Positions 25,800 to 34,961 of a DNA stretch of 64,000 bases are shown here, in pieces. The number at the start of each line of letters is the position of its first letter. Positions within the stretch are counted from its first letter, which is position 1. The position numbers and the translations under genes were made by a program. The stretch comes from Desulfobacterales bacterium (lineage in GTDB: Bacteria; Desulfobacterota; Desulfobacteria; Desulfobacterales; JAAELO01), in assembly GCA_024226555.1 (NCBI GenBank), contig JAAELO010000047.1:37115-101114 (forward strand), written 5' to 3'. The notes beneath the pieces were generated by a model. It did no database searches. It saw nothing but the letters and a program-made list of their open reading frames with translations, and was not told where the DNA came from.

Positions 25800-27647
25800 T
25801 TACCCACCAAAAGAGACTTCAGGTGTATCCATAATAACATCACTACTAGCTTGCACAGCATCCATCTTACCCATTGTCACAGGTATTATTGATTCAATAA
25901 AATATTTGGCTGAATTAATCTGGCCCTGATAAAAAGCAGCATTCTTGTTTTTCTCAATTTTTTCTTTAAGCAGATCACCATCAAGGCCCTTGGTGATTTT
26001 TTCAAGAGCAGGTTTTGCAGTAACAGCTCTCCATAGAAGCATCCATGCCATAACAGTATCACCAACAACATCAAGAAAAGGAGATGCAAATGAAAAAGCT
26101 ACTTTATATTCAGGAGACATAGCCTTCTTTCCCAAATTCATTGCTGTTTCACCTAAACGATTAACAGCTTTTTCAAGAATAAATGCCATATTATCGAGAT
26201 TGTTCTCTTTCGCATCAGCAATTGTTTTTTGAATATCAGAAAGTAAATTCATAAAAACAACACCGTTTTTCATTCCTAATTTTCTACCAAGGAGATCAAG
26301 TCCCTGAATTCCATTTGTACCTTCATAAATTGAGTTAATTTTAGAATCACGCATCAATCGCTCTATTGGGTAGTCTTTAGTATAACCATATCCGCCATAA
26401 ACCTGCATAGCCTGTACAGTACATTCAAATCCACGATCGGTGCAGTAGGATTTAAGAACTGGTGTTAATAGTTCAACCATATCTATATAACTGCTTCGTT
26501 CATCTTCATCTGAACAATTGGCTTTATCAAGAAGAAGGCTAATGTAATATACGGCACTTCGCATTCCTTCCATGTGTGATTTCATCCATAGCAACATTCT
26601 TCTAACATCCGGATGTTTAATTATCGCAACTGAAGGGGCTGAATGCTCCAGCATATCTGAAAGGTCTCTTCCCTGTACTCTCTCTTTTGCATAGTTTACT
26701 GCGTAAAGGTAAGCGCAGGAGGCGTTATAAAGTCCAAGAGCAGCGACGTCTAATCTGGCTTCATTCATCATGCTGAACATAACCCGCATTCCCTTATTCT
26801 CTTCACCTAACAATTCACCTATACATTTCCCTTTACTACCAAAAGACATCTGGCAGGTAGGGCTTGCATGAAGACCCATTTTTTCTTCAATACCAGTACA
26901 GAGAACATCATTTTTTTCTCCCAAACTGCCATCTTCATTAACGAGATATTTTGGAACAAGAAAAATTGATATCCCTTTTGAGCCTTTAGGCCCCCCCTTA
27001 ATTCTTGCTAAAACCGGATGGACAATATTTTCAGTCATTTCATGTTCACCACCGGTTATAAATATTTTGTTACCTGTTATTGACCATGTTCCGTCATCAT
27101 TTTGTACTGCTTCTGTTGAAAGACCTCCAACATCAGAACCTGCCTCAGATTCTGTTAAAACCATAGTCCCGGCCCATTTACCAGCATAGAGTTTATCCAT
27201 ATAGAGTCGTTGTTGTCTTTCAGTACCATACAACTCTATCATTTTCCCTGCTCCGTGACATCCGACAATCATACTGGAAAACGCGAAATCTGCCCCAAGC
27301 AGATACTCTTTAACAACATGGGTGATAACATGTGGAAACCCCATCCCCCCATGTTCAGGATCAATATCCATGGCAACATATTCACCATCTATAAGGAGCT
27401 TATGACATTTAAGGAATCCTTCAGGACCATATACACGGTTATCTTTAAAAGTCAGCCCTATTTTATCACCCTCTTCGTTCAAAGGCAGTATCTCTTTGAT
27501 GGCAAATTTTCGTGCTTCTTTAACCACCATTTCATACATTTTTTTGTTTTGACCCTCAAACTTCTTGGTTTTGGTCAATGATTCCACATCAAACTGTTCG
27601 TATAGTACAAAATCGATATCTCTTTTGTCTGCAATCTGATTAGCCAT
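25800..27647 (-). CDS. Acyl-CoA dehydrogenase, long (about 600-residue) type
   Basis: 615 residues from ATG 27647 (MANQIADKRDID), which has AAGGAAAAAACC upstream; the open frame extends 17 codons further. It follows the FadE-like long family: PEHGGMGFPHVI, MVLTESEAGSDVGGLSTEAV (FAD/substrate), SITGNKIFITGGEHEM, GLHASPTCQM, QVYGGYGYTKDYPIERLMRDSKINSIYEGTNGIQ with the Glu of YEGTN as catalytic base, and the extra helical C-terminal domain. Oxidises acyl-CoA to enoyl-CoA with an electron-transfer flavoprotein acceptor. First gene of a probable pair with the thiolase. Confidence 0.9.
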   Translation of the reverse strand: MANQIADKRDIDFVLYEQFDVESLTKTKKFEGQNKKMYEMVVKEARKFAIKEILPLNEEGDKIGLTFKDNRVYGPEGFLKCHKLLIDGEYVAMDIDPEHGGMGFPHVITHVVKEYLLGADFAFSSMIVGCHGAGKMIELYGTERQQRLYMDKLYAGKWAGTMVLTESEAGSDVGGLSTEAVQNDDGTWSITGNKIFITGGEHEMTENIVHPVLARIKGGPKGSKGISIFLVPKYLVNEDGSLGEKNDVLCTGIEEKMGLHASPTCQMSFGSKGKCIGELLGEENKGMRVMFSMMNEARLDVAALGLYNASCAYLYAVNYAKERVQGRDLSDMLEHSAPSVAIIKHPDVRRMLLWMKSHMEGMRSAVYYISLLLDKANCSDEDERSSYIDMVELLTPVLKSYCTDRGFECTVQAMQVYGGYGYTKDYPIERLMRDSKINSIYEGTNGIQGLDLLGRKLGMKNGVVFMNLLSDIQKTIADAKENNLDNMAFILEKAVNRLGETAMNLGKKAMSPEYKVAFSFASPFLDVVGDTVMAWMLLWRAVTAKPALEKITKGLDGDLLKEKIEKNKNAAFYQGQINSAKYFIESIIPVTMGKMDAVQASSDVIMDTPEVSFGG

Positions 27648-27793
27648 TGGTTTTTTCCTTTTTAACCTTTGTGTTATTAAAAAATGAAGTTTAAACAATG
27701 TATACTGATAATTAATAGCAAGTGATATGCCAAGGCTTTAGAGATAGTTCTAAATGGTTTTAAATACTATTCATATTGATATTATGAATATGC

Positions 27794-27822
27794 TTGACAA
27801 ATGAATGCGTTTCGTAAAATAT
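27794..27822 (+). promoter_or_regulatory. Sigma70-like promoter of the sigma54 activator gene
   Basis: TTGACA (27794-27799), a 17-nt spacer and AAATAT (27817-27822), about 80 nt before the ATG at 27901. The gene carries its own AAAGGGG Shine-Dalgarno. Confidence 0.5.
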
Positions 27823-27900
27823 GTTACATAATGCAACGTCAAGCAACTATGTGAAACCAATATGAAACAATAGAGTAACACTTTTTAAAAGGGGTATTTA

Positions 27901-29580
27901 ATGCAGGATCATAAGAAAATTCTGGATTATCTGGATATCAGTTTCCTTATGTTCGATATGGAGTACACACTTATCGACACCAATGAAACCTTTTTAACTT
28001 TTACAGACCTGGAACGGGACAAAGTTGTTGGACTTGATGCCCGTACTCTTCTTACAGCAGATGAATACAGAAAAGTTCAGAAATCTGTAAAGATGTTAAA
28101 GGAGGGAGCTGGTCATATTCAGTATGAGTTCCATGTTTTTAGTAATAATCAGAAAGAGAAGATTCCATGCCTTTTTCATGCATCTTTAAATAGAGATAAA
28201 TCAGGCACACCAATATCAGTAAATGTAATTTTAATGAGCCTTATTGAACAAAAAAGAGCTCAACAGGAACTTGAAAAGGAAAAAAAATTACTTGAAGCCA
28301 TTTTGTTCGGTATAAGAGACAGTGTTTCCGTCTTTGATCAGGAGGGGCAATATCTCTTTGGCAGTAACAACAACCTGAAAATTCGTTCAGATAAAAAGAA
28401 ACCTTTGCTTCCACTTGAATCTGGAAGAACAGGAGAGTTCACTTTTGAAATAAATAATAAAGAACATCATTTTAAAGGCGATATTCGAGCGATCTATGAT
28501 ACTTCAGGAAACTGCTTTGCATATGCAGAAACCCTTACTGATGTAACTAACACCAAGGAGTTAAAAGAGAAAGAGATTGAGTTAATGCATATACGCAGAA
28601 TTATGCGTTTAGATGAGATAAAATCCACAATGATCGGAAACAGTAAGGTTATGACCCCTGTCTTTAATACCATCCAAAGATGTGCGGATGTAGATTCTTC
28701 AGTATTGATTACAGGTGAAACCGGAGTTGGTAAAGAACTTGCTGCCCGTGCTATTCATGATCAGAGTCACAGAAAAGGTAAACCTTTTGTAGCAGTTAAC
28801 TGTGCAGCCCTGCCTGCAAATTTGCTTGAATCTGAACTATTTGGTCATAAAAAAGGAGCTTTCACAGGAGCTATTCGTGATCGCCTTGGATTATTCAGAG
28901 AAGCTGATGAAGGAACTCTTTTTCTTGATGAAATAGGAGATCTGACTTTACCTCTTCAGGTTAAATTATTAAGGGTATTGCAGGAAAAGGAAGTAAGACC
29001 TGTTGGAACAAATAAGACATATCCTGTTGATGTAAGAATACTATCAGCTACTAATCTTGATTTAAAATATATGGCAGAAAATGGTGATTTTAGAAGGGAT
29101 CTTTTTTACAGGATTGCAGTAATTCCACTTCTAATACCTCCATTAAAAGATAGAACAGGGGATATCAATAGACTTGCGGAACACTTTATCGACCAGTACC
29201 AGAAAAAGGACAGGTATCGTTTGAAAAGATTTAGCAGAGATAGTCTGGAAATTTTAAATCAATATCACTGGCCTGGAAATATAAGAGAACTACAAAACAC
29301 AATTGAGTATGCCCTTGCCATGAGTAACCATCAGGTTATTCATCCAGAGAGTCTGCCATTATCAGTTACTGATCCTGAAACAATTACAGAACAACCGTCA
29401 CCACAACTTACAATAAACTCATCGATATTGATAAATAAAGCTGAAAGGGAATCTGCAGAAAAACAACACCTGATTAACACTTTAATCAAAAATAGTGGTA
29501 ATCAGACAAAGGCTGCTAAAGAATTAGGCATCTCAAGAGTTACTATTTGGCGAAAAATTAAAAAGTACCAGATTCAATAG
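27901..29580 (+). CDS. Sigma54-dependent transcriptional activator with two PAS-like domains
   Basis: 559 residues. Two N-terminal PAS-like sensor segments (about 1-120 and 125-225), then the AAA+ domain: Walker A GETGVGKE near 271-278, [13 protein letters not shown] with the sigma54-contact GAFTGA near 319-324, Walker [11 protein letters not shown] near 338, arginine finger region [10 protein letters not shown] Fis-type helix-turn-helix closes the protein ([23 protein letters not shown]). No receiver domain, so it senses a small molecule or redox state directly. Divergent from the acyl-CoA dehydrogenase gene; local control of fatty-acid oxidation is a reasonable inference. Confidence 0.9.
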   Translation: MQDHKKILDYLDISFLMFDMEYTLIDTNETFLTFTDLERDKVVGLDARTLLTADEYRKVQKSVKMLKEGAGHIQYEFHVFSNNQKEKIPCLFHASLNRDKSGTPISVNVILMSLIEQKRAQQELEKEKKLLEAILFGIRDSVSVFDQEGQYLFGSNNNLKIRSDKKKPLLPLESGRTGEFTFEINNKEHHFKGDIRAIYDTSGNCFAYAETLTDVTNTKELKEKEIELMHIRRIMRLDEIKSTMIGNSKVMTPVFNTIQRCADVDSSVLITGETGVGKELAARAIHDQSHRKGKPFVAVNCAALPANLLESELFGHKKGAFTGAIRDRLGLFREADEGTLFLDEIGDLTLPLQVKLLRVLQEKEVRPVGTNKTYPVDVRILSATNLDLKYMAENGDFRRDLFYRIAVIPLLIPPLKDRTGDINRLAEHFIDQYQKKDRYRLKRFSRDSLEILNQYHWPGNIRELQNTIEYALAMSNHQVIHPESLPLSVTDPETITEQPSPQLTINSSILINKAERESAEKQHLINTLIKNSGNQTKAAKELGISRVTIWRKIKKYQIQ

Positions 29581-29613
29581 TCGATTTTTAATTATTTTGG
29601 TTAAATCAAATAA

Positions 29614-29630
29614 GGGAATCTCTAATAAGT
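29614..29630 (+). repeat. Left-end remnant of the MITE-like element
   Basis: TAA then GGGAATCTCTAATAAGTT; only the terminus is kept. Confidence 0.55.
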
Positions 29631-29774
29631 TCTACGTATCATTTGTTTTTCTTGCATTAAGAATCATTTTATGATTTGACCCTTTTCTTTATTTATATTT
29701 AATGAATTTATCTGATTGATTTTATTTGGTTTTGACGAACCTGGTTGATAAATTAAAGTAACTAAGGGGACCTG

Positions 29775-31055
29775 ATGGATAAAACTATATTTGGCCTGGA
29801 TTTTGGAACTACAAACTCTGCGCTATCAATAAATAACGGCAATAGCGTAAAAATGGTAGATATCTATGAAGATGGAGTCACTAATAAAACCTTGAAATCT
29901 GTGGTTTACTATGACCCGGAGGAGAAGGAGTTCTTTGTTGGACAAAAAGCTGTTAATCAATATGTGGATAACGATGGTTATGGAAGATATATCCAGTCTA
30001 TAAAAACATTTTTACCTGATTTGAGTTTCTCCTATACAACAATCGGAAACAGAAAGTATACGCTGGAAGATCTTATATCGATGATACTTTCAAATATAAA
30101 AAAAGCTGGTGAAGAACTGATTAACAAAGAAGTTGATGAGGTTGTTCTTGGAAGACCTGTTGTTTTTTCTGAAAACCCGGAAAATGATAGAGAAGCCCAG
30201 AATAGACTCATAAAAGCAGCAAAAATCGCTGGGTTTAAAAATATTCATATGCAATATGAACCAATAGCTGCAGCTTTGTTCTATGAAAGTCAGCTCAAAG
30301 AAAACGAGGAAAAAATTGTTTTAGTTGGCGATTTTGGAGGTGGAACATCAGATTTTACTGTAATCAAAGTTAAAGGTGGGAAACATAAAAGTACAGATGA
30401 CAGGAAAGAGGATATTCTCTCAATTGGTGGTGTTTATATTGGTGGTAACACCTTTGATTCCATAATTATGTGGGATAAAATTGCCAAACATTTTGGAAGG
30501 AATGTTGCTATATCAGAGCCTATGTTTCAAACATATTATGGATTACCATATACTATCTCCAGTAAATTACGCCAATGGCATTTAATGCCTCAACTTAGAA
30601 CTCCTGCCATACTTAATGATCTGAAACGTTTAAAGGCTTTTGCTGATAATGAGAAGCCAATTCAGAATTTAATCAGTCTGGTTGAAGATAATCATGGATA
30701 TATGCTCTTTCAGTCAATTGAGAAAGCCAAAGTTGAGTTATCATCACAAATAGAATCTGATATCATATATGAATATTTTGATTTGCAGATAATAGAGAAC
30801 ATTACAAGAGCAGAATTTAATGCAGGCATTATAGATGATGTTGAAAAAATCATATCCTGTGTTGAATCTGTAATAACTGATGCAAATATTGATGTAAATA
30901 AAATTGATGAGGTTCTCTTAACAGGTGGGTCATCCTATATTCCATTTATTCAGCGATTTTTCAAAGAGAAATTTGGTCAGGAAAAAGTTATACATATGGA
31001 TGCATTTACCAGTGTCGCACATGGATTGGGCATATATGGAAACTCGGTTTCATAG
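29775..31055 (+). CDS. yegD: Hsp70-family protein, YegD-like
   Basis: 426 residues. GLDFGTTNSALSI at the N-terminus is the phosphate-1 loop, VLVGDFGGGTSDFTVIKV the phosphate-2 loop and EVLLTGGSSYIPFIQRFF the adenosine segment, so the actin-like ATPase fold is complete. The substrate-binding C-terminal domain of DnaK is missing and the middle carries the YegD-type insert (KLRQWHLMPQL ... ADNEKPIQNLISLVE). YegD proteins are presumed ATPases of unknown chaperone role. Start ATG at 29775 follows AAGGGGACCTG, itself reminiscent of the element terminus. Single gene. Confidence 0.85.
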   Translation: MDKTIFGLDFGTTNSALSINNGNSVKMVDIYEDGVTNKTLKSVVYYDPEEKEFFVGQKAVNQYVDNDGYGRYIQSIKTFLPDLSFSYTTIGNRKYTLEDLISMILSNIKKAGEELINKEVDEVVLGRPVVFSENPENDREAQNRLIKAAKIAGFKNIHMQYEPIAAALFYESQLKENEEKIVLVGDFGGGTSDFTVIKVKGGKHKSTDDRKEDILSIGGVYIGGNTFDSIIMWDKIAKHFGRNVAISEPMFQTYYGLPYTISSKLRQWHLMPQLRTPAILNDLKRLKAFADNEKPIQNLISLVEDNHGYMLFQSIEKAKVELSSQIESDIIYEYFDLQIIENITRAEFNAGIIDDVEKIISCVESVITDANIDVNKIDEVLLTGGSSYIPFIQRFFKEKFGQEKVIHMDAFTSVAHGLGIYGNSVS

Positions 31056-31080
31056 TAATTTGGTTTAGGCAATATAGTAA

Positions 31081-31533
31081 TCAATTTTTAGGTTCATTTG
31101 TAAAGTAACGGATTTTAGCCAGGTGCATTGTACACAGGATAAATGAGAGGGACCAAAAGTAAAAGCCTATCAAATATTGAAAACCTACTCCTATTATTAA
31201 TTTCAAGAAAACGGGAGTAAAAACGACAAATAATGTACAAATAACCATTAATATAAACAAAGTTGCACTTTTTCTCATTTTTTGGGTGATAATAAGCCAT
31301 GGAAAAAGTATCATCATAGTATTAGCAAATGCCAATATACTGGAATATGTCTCATGATCAAACTTAAAAAAATCAGGTATTTGATGATATGTAATAAATA
31401 AACAAACAAAACCAAAAAGTGTTGGTTTGCTACCAAACATTTTGCCACTCGTACTTATGGCAGGTAGCGCCAAACTCACTAAAAAGCATATATAACCTGC
31501 TATTAGGAGCGGGTTCTTCTTTAGTATATTCAT
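31081..31533 (-). CDS. Membrane protein, copy A of a tandem duplicate
   Basis: 150 residues with four hydrophobic segments (about 8-27, 37-50, 66-85, 88-112, with a further one near 118-137). No known family recognised. About three quarters of the residues are identical to the neighbour at 31731-32183, including FDHETYSSILAFANT, KMRKSATLFILMVICTLFVVFTPV and IGFYFWSLSFILCT. Start ATG at 31533 follows AAAGGGATAAGG. The pair points to a local duplication of about 600 bp; a mobile element lies between the copies. Function unknown, probably inner membrane. Confidence 0.7.
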   Translation of the reverse strand: MNILKKNPLLIAGYICFLVSLALPAISTSGKMFGSKPTLFGFVCLFITYHQIPDFFKFDHETYSSILAFANTMMILFPWLIITQKMRKSATLFILMVICTLFVVFTPVFLKLIIGVGFQYLIGFYFWSLSFILCTMHLAKIRYFTNEPKN

Positions 31534-31552
31534 CCTTATCCCTTTTGTTAGA

Positions 31553-31681
31553 GGGAACCTCTAATAACTGCTCTTTTGGCGAATTCCTTTGTTATTTCCG
31601 AAAAAAACTGAAATAAAATCGGCTCGTTATTTTTGGGAATGCCTTGTATTTCATCCAAAATTCTAATTATTAGAGGTTCCC
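31553..31681 (-). mobile_element. MITE-like hairpin element, full copy, target duplication TAGA
   Basis: Reverse-oriented 129-nt copy flanked by TAGA at 31549-31552 and 31682-31685. Private internal pair: CATTCCC in the left arm and CGGAAATAAC in the right. Lies between the duplicated membrane genes. Confidence 0.92.
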
Positions 31682-31730
31682 TAGAAATATCAACGCCAAT
31701 ACAGAATTACTATTTTAAGGGTCTCTATTA

Positions 31731-32183
31731 TTAATTTTTAGATTCATTTGTAAAGAAACGAATTTTAGCAAGATAAATTGTACAGAGAATAAAAGAGAGG
31801 GCCCAAAAGTAAAAGCCTATCAAATAGTAAAGATCTGATCCTGATAATAATTTCAAGGAGACGGGTGTAAAAACGACAAATAATGTACATATAACCATTA
31901 ATATAAACAACATTGCATTTTTTCTCACCTTTTGGGAGATAACAAGCAATGGGAAAAATATCATTATAGTATTAGCAAATGCTAATATGCTGGAATAAGC
32001 TTCATGATCAAACTTAAAAAAGTCAGGTATTTGAAGATATGTAATGAATAAACAAGTAAAACCAAAAAATGTTGGTTCGCTTCCAAACATAGTACCACTC
32101 GTTTTTATGGCAGGTAGTACTAAACTTACTAAAAAACATATATAACCAATTATTAAAAGCGAGTTATTCTTTAGTTTAATCAT
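31731..32183 (-). CDS. Membrane protein, copy B of a tandem duplicate
   Basis: 150 residues, same length and topology as copy A; differences are spread along the protein (e.g. KTSGTMFGSEPTFFGFTCL for STSGKMFGSKPTLFGFVCL) and mostly conservative, which suggests both copies are under selection. Start ATG at 32183 is preceded by AAAGGAATAGGG. No catalytic motif is visible. It would be transcribed first, with copy A downstream beyond the inserted element. Confidence 0.7.
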   Translation of the reverse strand: MIKLKNNSLLIIGYICFLVSLVLPAIKTSGTMFGSEPTFFGFTCLFITYLQIPDFFKFDHEAYSSILAFANTIMIFFPLLVISQKVRKNAMLFILMVICTLFVVFTPVSLKLLSGSDLYYLIGFYFWALSFILCTIYLAKIRFFTNESKN

Positions 32184-32263
32184 CCCTATTCCTTTCTTAT
32201 CAATATATTTTTTATTTCAGATTCATATTATAACATACCTGCATAATTTGCCGTTAAAGAATC

Positions 32264-33139
32264 TTATAATTCATTCCCTTCTCCATTTTTAATAAAGACC
32301 GGAAGATACCTGTTATAAATAAAAATAATCAGTAGAATGTAAAATGCAGCAAAAAGACCAATAAGAGCATTTATGTAAATTGGGGCAGTTAAAGCTATGC
32401 GAAGTAGAACTGTTGATAGGGCAAAACCGGAATTTCTAAAAACAACAGCATATTCATTACTGTAATAAAGAGAGATCAGAACTATCAGGATGTCACTGAA
32501 TACGAGAACTGTATAAAATGCAGCAAAAAAATCACCATTTTTATTCAAACCAAAAAGATAGAAAATTCCAATTAAGTTAAAAATGAAAAGAAGTGTTAAG
32601 GATATCGCTTTTTTCGTAACAATGAAAGTTGATGATTCCTCATCATCTTTAATAAAAGGTTGATGTATAAGGATTTTATAAAACAGAGCCAATATAGCAA
32701 AAATGATAAGTGCGCTACCTGCATCAGATAATATATGTAGAAATACATCCGGAGTTTTTTCCCAGATAACCGGTTGCTTAATGGATTGAAACTCCTTAAA
32801 AGATTGCCTCAAAAGTATAAGTGAGAATATCTCAAACTGCTTACCAACAGATATAGAAAAAGATCTGGTTATACTGAATACAAGATCTATTACTTCAAAA
32901 TAAAGAAGTAGTGTAAAAGCAAAAGTAATTGCATAAAAATGATTGTTGGGCAGATGTATTGCTATTGACTCAGGTAGTAGATTAAACCTTACTGCCTCAA
33001 TTACAAGAAGAGATAAAAGATATGCCACAATTAGTGCAAAGCATATAATCCTTTTATTACAACGACTTTCCCAGATATTGTATACTTTATCGTAGGCGGT
33101 ATCAATTTTTTTAAAAACAGGTTTCATGGAAATACTCAT
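32264..33139 (-). CDS. Multi-pass membrane protein paired with a STAS-like gene
   Basis: 291 residues with seven or eight hydrophobic segments (starting about 28-48, 69-88, 137-160, 180-198, 205-230, 243-285) and a soluble N-terminus with MKPVFKKIDTAYDKVYNIWESRCNKR. No family recognised. Start ATG 33139 lies 2 nt after the stop of the STAS-like gene; the stop and the AAAGGGAAC Shine-Dalgarno both sit inside a sequence like the element terminus. The two are clearly one operon. Function unknown; a membrane partner for the small soluble protein is the simplest idea. Confidence 0.65.
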   Translation of the reverse strand: MSISMKPVFKKIDTAYDKVYNIWESRCNKRIICFALIVAYLLSLLVIEAVRFNLLPESIAIHLPNNHFYAITFAFTLLLYFEVIDLVFSITRSFSISVGKQFEIFSLILLRQSFKEFQSIKQPVIWEKTPDVFLHILSDAGSALIIFAILALFYKILIHQPFIKDDEESSTFIVTKKAISLTLLFIFNLIGIFYLFGLNKNGDFFAAFYTVLVFSDILIVLISLYYSNEYAVVFRNSGFALSTVLLRIALTAPIYINALIGLFAAFYILLIIFIYNRYLPVFIKNGEGNEL

Positions 33140-33141
33140 AT

Positions 33142-33540
33142 TTATATGTTCCCTTTATTATGTTCCAATCTTATTTCTTTTATCCATTCTCTTGCTAATT
33201 TTTCAGTCCTGAAAACAGCAACGCAAATATGAGGCTCTATTCTCGCTGCCAGCATTCTGGTTATTCCAAAAACAAAGTCATCGTTTGAAACAACTGCAAG
33301 AACTCCAAATTCATGTATCTCAAATGTTTCCTTTAATTTTGTAGTTAACCAAAACTCATCGTCTCTGCTCAATTTAAGTTTCACATCATCACTATTTATT
33401 ACTAATTCGAAAATTATTTTTTTACCTTTATTAATTTCGATTAGCTCATTAAGAGCATTTATGATGTGTTCTAAAGTCTGTATTCCTCCGAAATGGGTAA
33501 CGATCATACCATCTTTTTCAACGATTCTGCTTATTTTCAT
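33142..33540 (-). CDS. STAS/SpoIIAA-like small protein
   Basis: 132 residues, soluble. The pattern MKISRIVEKDGMIVTHFGGIQTLEHIINALNELIEINKGKKIIFELVINSDDV followed by FEIHEFGVLAVVSNDDFVFGITRMLAARIE and a C-terminal EKLAREWIKEIR matches SpoIIAA/STAS-like proteins, in which the last helix is often A-x-x-WL. The final residues Lys-Gly-Asn-Ile-stop are read from AAA-GGG-AAC-ATA-TAA, which resembles the element's left terminus (compare Gly-Asn-Leu-stop at 10728-10736). First gene of a two-gene operon. Probably binds a partner or lipid; not assigned. Confidence 0.6.
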   Translation of the reverse strand: MKISRIVEKDGMIVTHFGGIQTLEHIINALNELIEINKGKKIIFELVINSDDVKLKLSRDDEFWLTTKLKETFEIHEFGVLAVVSNDDFVFGITRMLAARIEPHICVAVFRTEKLAREWIKEIRLEHNKGNI

Positions 33541-33675
33541 AACTCTCCATAACTATTTAATGTAAAGTGAGAAAATATACTACTTGCATTGAACGGGACA
33601 GATTTTTTTGACAAAAATACTTTGTTAGTTTTAATATATCCTAATACAGAAAAAGATCAAACCCATTTATCTCAA

Positions 33676-33776
33676 GGGACCTCTAAAAACAAGATTTTTG
33701 ATTGAAATACTGATTATAAAAGCTTTTAGTTTTATAAAATCTCTACATCCGAATAAATAACGAGCTATTCATTTAT
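33676..33776 (+). repeat. Truncated MITE-like element with nested A/T hairpin
   Basis: GGGACCTCTAAAAACAAGATTTTTGATTGAAATAC left arm, then the A/T hairpin insert (33711-33745, TTATAAAAGCTTTTAGTTTTATAAAATCTCT split by the arm), then AATAACGAGC, where a second element begins. Confidence 0.65.
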
Positions 33777-33904
33777 GGGAACCTCTAATATATAAAAGTT
33801 TAAATTTTATAAACATACAAAACAGTTCTTTTTCTGATAAAATCTGTTGTTTTTCATTTTAAAACAACTTAAGAATTCAGGTTAAAGGGTTATTAGAGAT
33901 TCCC
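33777..33904 (+). mobile_element. Second MITE-like element inserted into the first
   Basis: GGGAACCTCTAATA ... TTATTAGAGATTCCC, containing its own A/T hairpin (about 33790-33816). It interrupts the element that starts at 33676, so the two insertions are nested. Fills the gap before the next gene. Confidence 0.7.
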
Positions 33905-34014
33905 CATAAAATTCCATATTTGTCTTATTTGAATCATTAACTTTACATTTTAAACCACTTATCATACTGTAACTACATTATAATTCGAAATTCAGTTAGC
34001 AAAGAGACTATTTA

Positions 34015-34821
34015 ATGATAAGAATTTTTCATTTTATTTTCAACAAAACTTTATTCACTTTATTTTTAATCCTTTTATTCAACTGTGCAAAGGCAGAAAA
34101 TACAATAAAATTTGTATGGAACTCATATTGTCCATATACATGTAATCCATCCTCTGGAGAGACACCCGGATATGCGATGGAAATTGTTGTTGAAATTTTT
34201 AAAAACTCAAAATATAAAGCTGTCTTTTCTGAGATAAGGTCATGGAACAGAGCCATGAATATGGTTAAAAATGGAGATAGTGATGCTATTATCTTCACGT
34301 TTTACCCTTCAAATGCTGAAAAGTTATTTATTGTTCCTAAAGAAGTAATGGCAATTGAAAAAAATATCTGTTTTGCTATCAGAAAAGACAGTCAGTGGAA
34401 ATTAAAAAATGTAAACTCTCTCAAAAACTTAGAACAGATTGGTGTTTATAAAGATACAATCTGGTTGGATAAAACATTTACAGCTTTTGAAAAAAAACAT
34501 ACTAACAAATTTAACTATCTACATGGTGATAACATTATTGAACGAGCTTTTAAAATGTTGTTTAACGGTCGTATTGACGCATGGGAAGATGCAGAAACCA
34601 TTCTTAAATATCAAATTCATAAAAGAAAAATAAAAAATCTGCGAATTGAAAAATACACTTTGAAAACTGTTTCTACAGGAGGAACTTTATTCTCTAAGAA
34701 AAATAAAAAATCAAAAGAATATGCTATGTTTTTAAGTGCAGGCATCAAAAAATTGCGTAAATCAGGGAAACTAGAAAAAATCATTAAAAAATACGGACTG
34801 GATCTCTGGGATAAAAATTAA
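34015..34821 (+). CDS. Family 3 extracellular solute-binding protein
   Basis: 268 residues. Signal peptide (MIRIFHFIFNKTLFTLFLILLFNCAKA-E; LFNC resembles a weak lipobox). Mature region: TIKFVWNSYCPYTCNPSSGETPGYAMEIVVEIFKNSKYKAVFSEIRSWNRAMNMVKNGDSDAI, the typical opening of SBP_bac_3 amino-acid-binding proteins, and the final LRKSGKLEKIIKKYGL helix. No permease or ATPase nearby; orphan receptors of this type are common in related anaerobes. Ligand unknown. ATG at 34015 follows AAAGAGAC weakly. Ends before a long inverted repeat. Confidence 0.8.
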   Translation: MIRIFHFIFNKTLFTLFLILLFNCAKAENTIKFVWNSYCPYTCNPSSGETPGYAMEIVVEIFKNSKYKAVFSEIRSWNRAMNMVKNGDSDAIIFTFYPSNAEKLFIVPKEVMAIEKNICFAIRKDSQWKLKNVNSLKNLEQIGVYKDTIWLDKTFTAFEKKHTNKFNYLHGDNIIERAFKMLFNGRIDAWEDAETILKYQIHKRKIKNLRIEKYTLKTVSTGGTLFSKKNKKSKEYAMFLSAGIKKLRKSGKLEKIIKKYGLDLWDKN

Positions 34822-34866
34822 TGTCATAGTCAGCAACTATAATATACAAAGAAGGAAAAGTTTGTT

Positions 34867-34940
34867 GCAGCCTCTAAAAACAGAAATTTAAAGAGCTGTC
34901 TACTCTGGAAATTTCTACCAAAACTACATTGAGAGGCTGC
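34867..34940. terminator. Long inverted repeat between convergent genes
   Basis: GCAGCCTC (34867-34874) pairs with GAGGCTGC (34933-34940), with inner arms CAGAAATTT/GGAAATTTCT; on the plus strand it is followed by GTGTTTATTT. Probable shared terminator for the binding-protein gene and the convergent TonB receptor gene. Confidence 0.6.
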
Positions 34941-34961
34941 GTGTTTATTTAACAAATTTTA

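Noticed and set aside
27700..27900. Sigma54 promoter (GG-N10-GC) for the dehydrogenase-thiolase genes
   Set aside because: No convincing -24/-12 pair was found in the divergent region on the minus strand by eye; only a sigma70-like promoter for the activator gene is supported.
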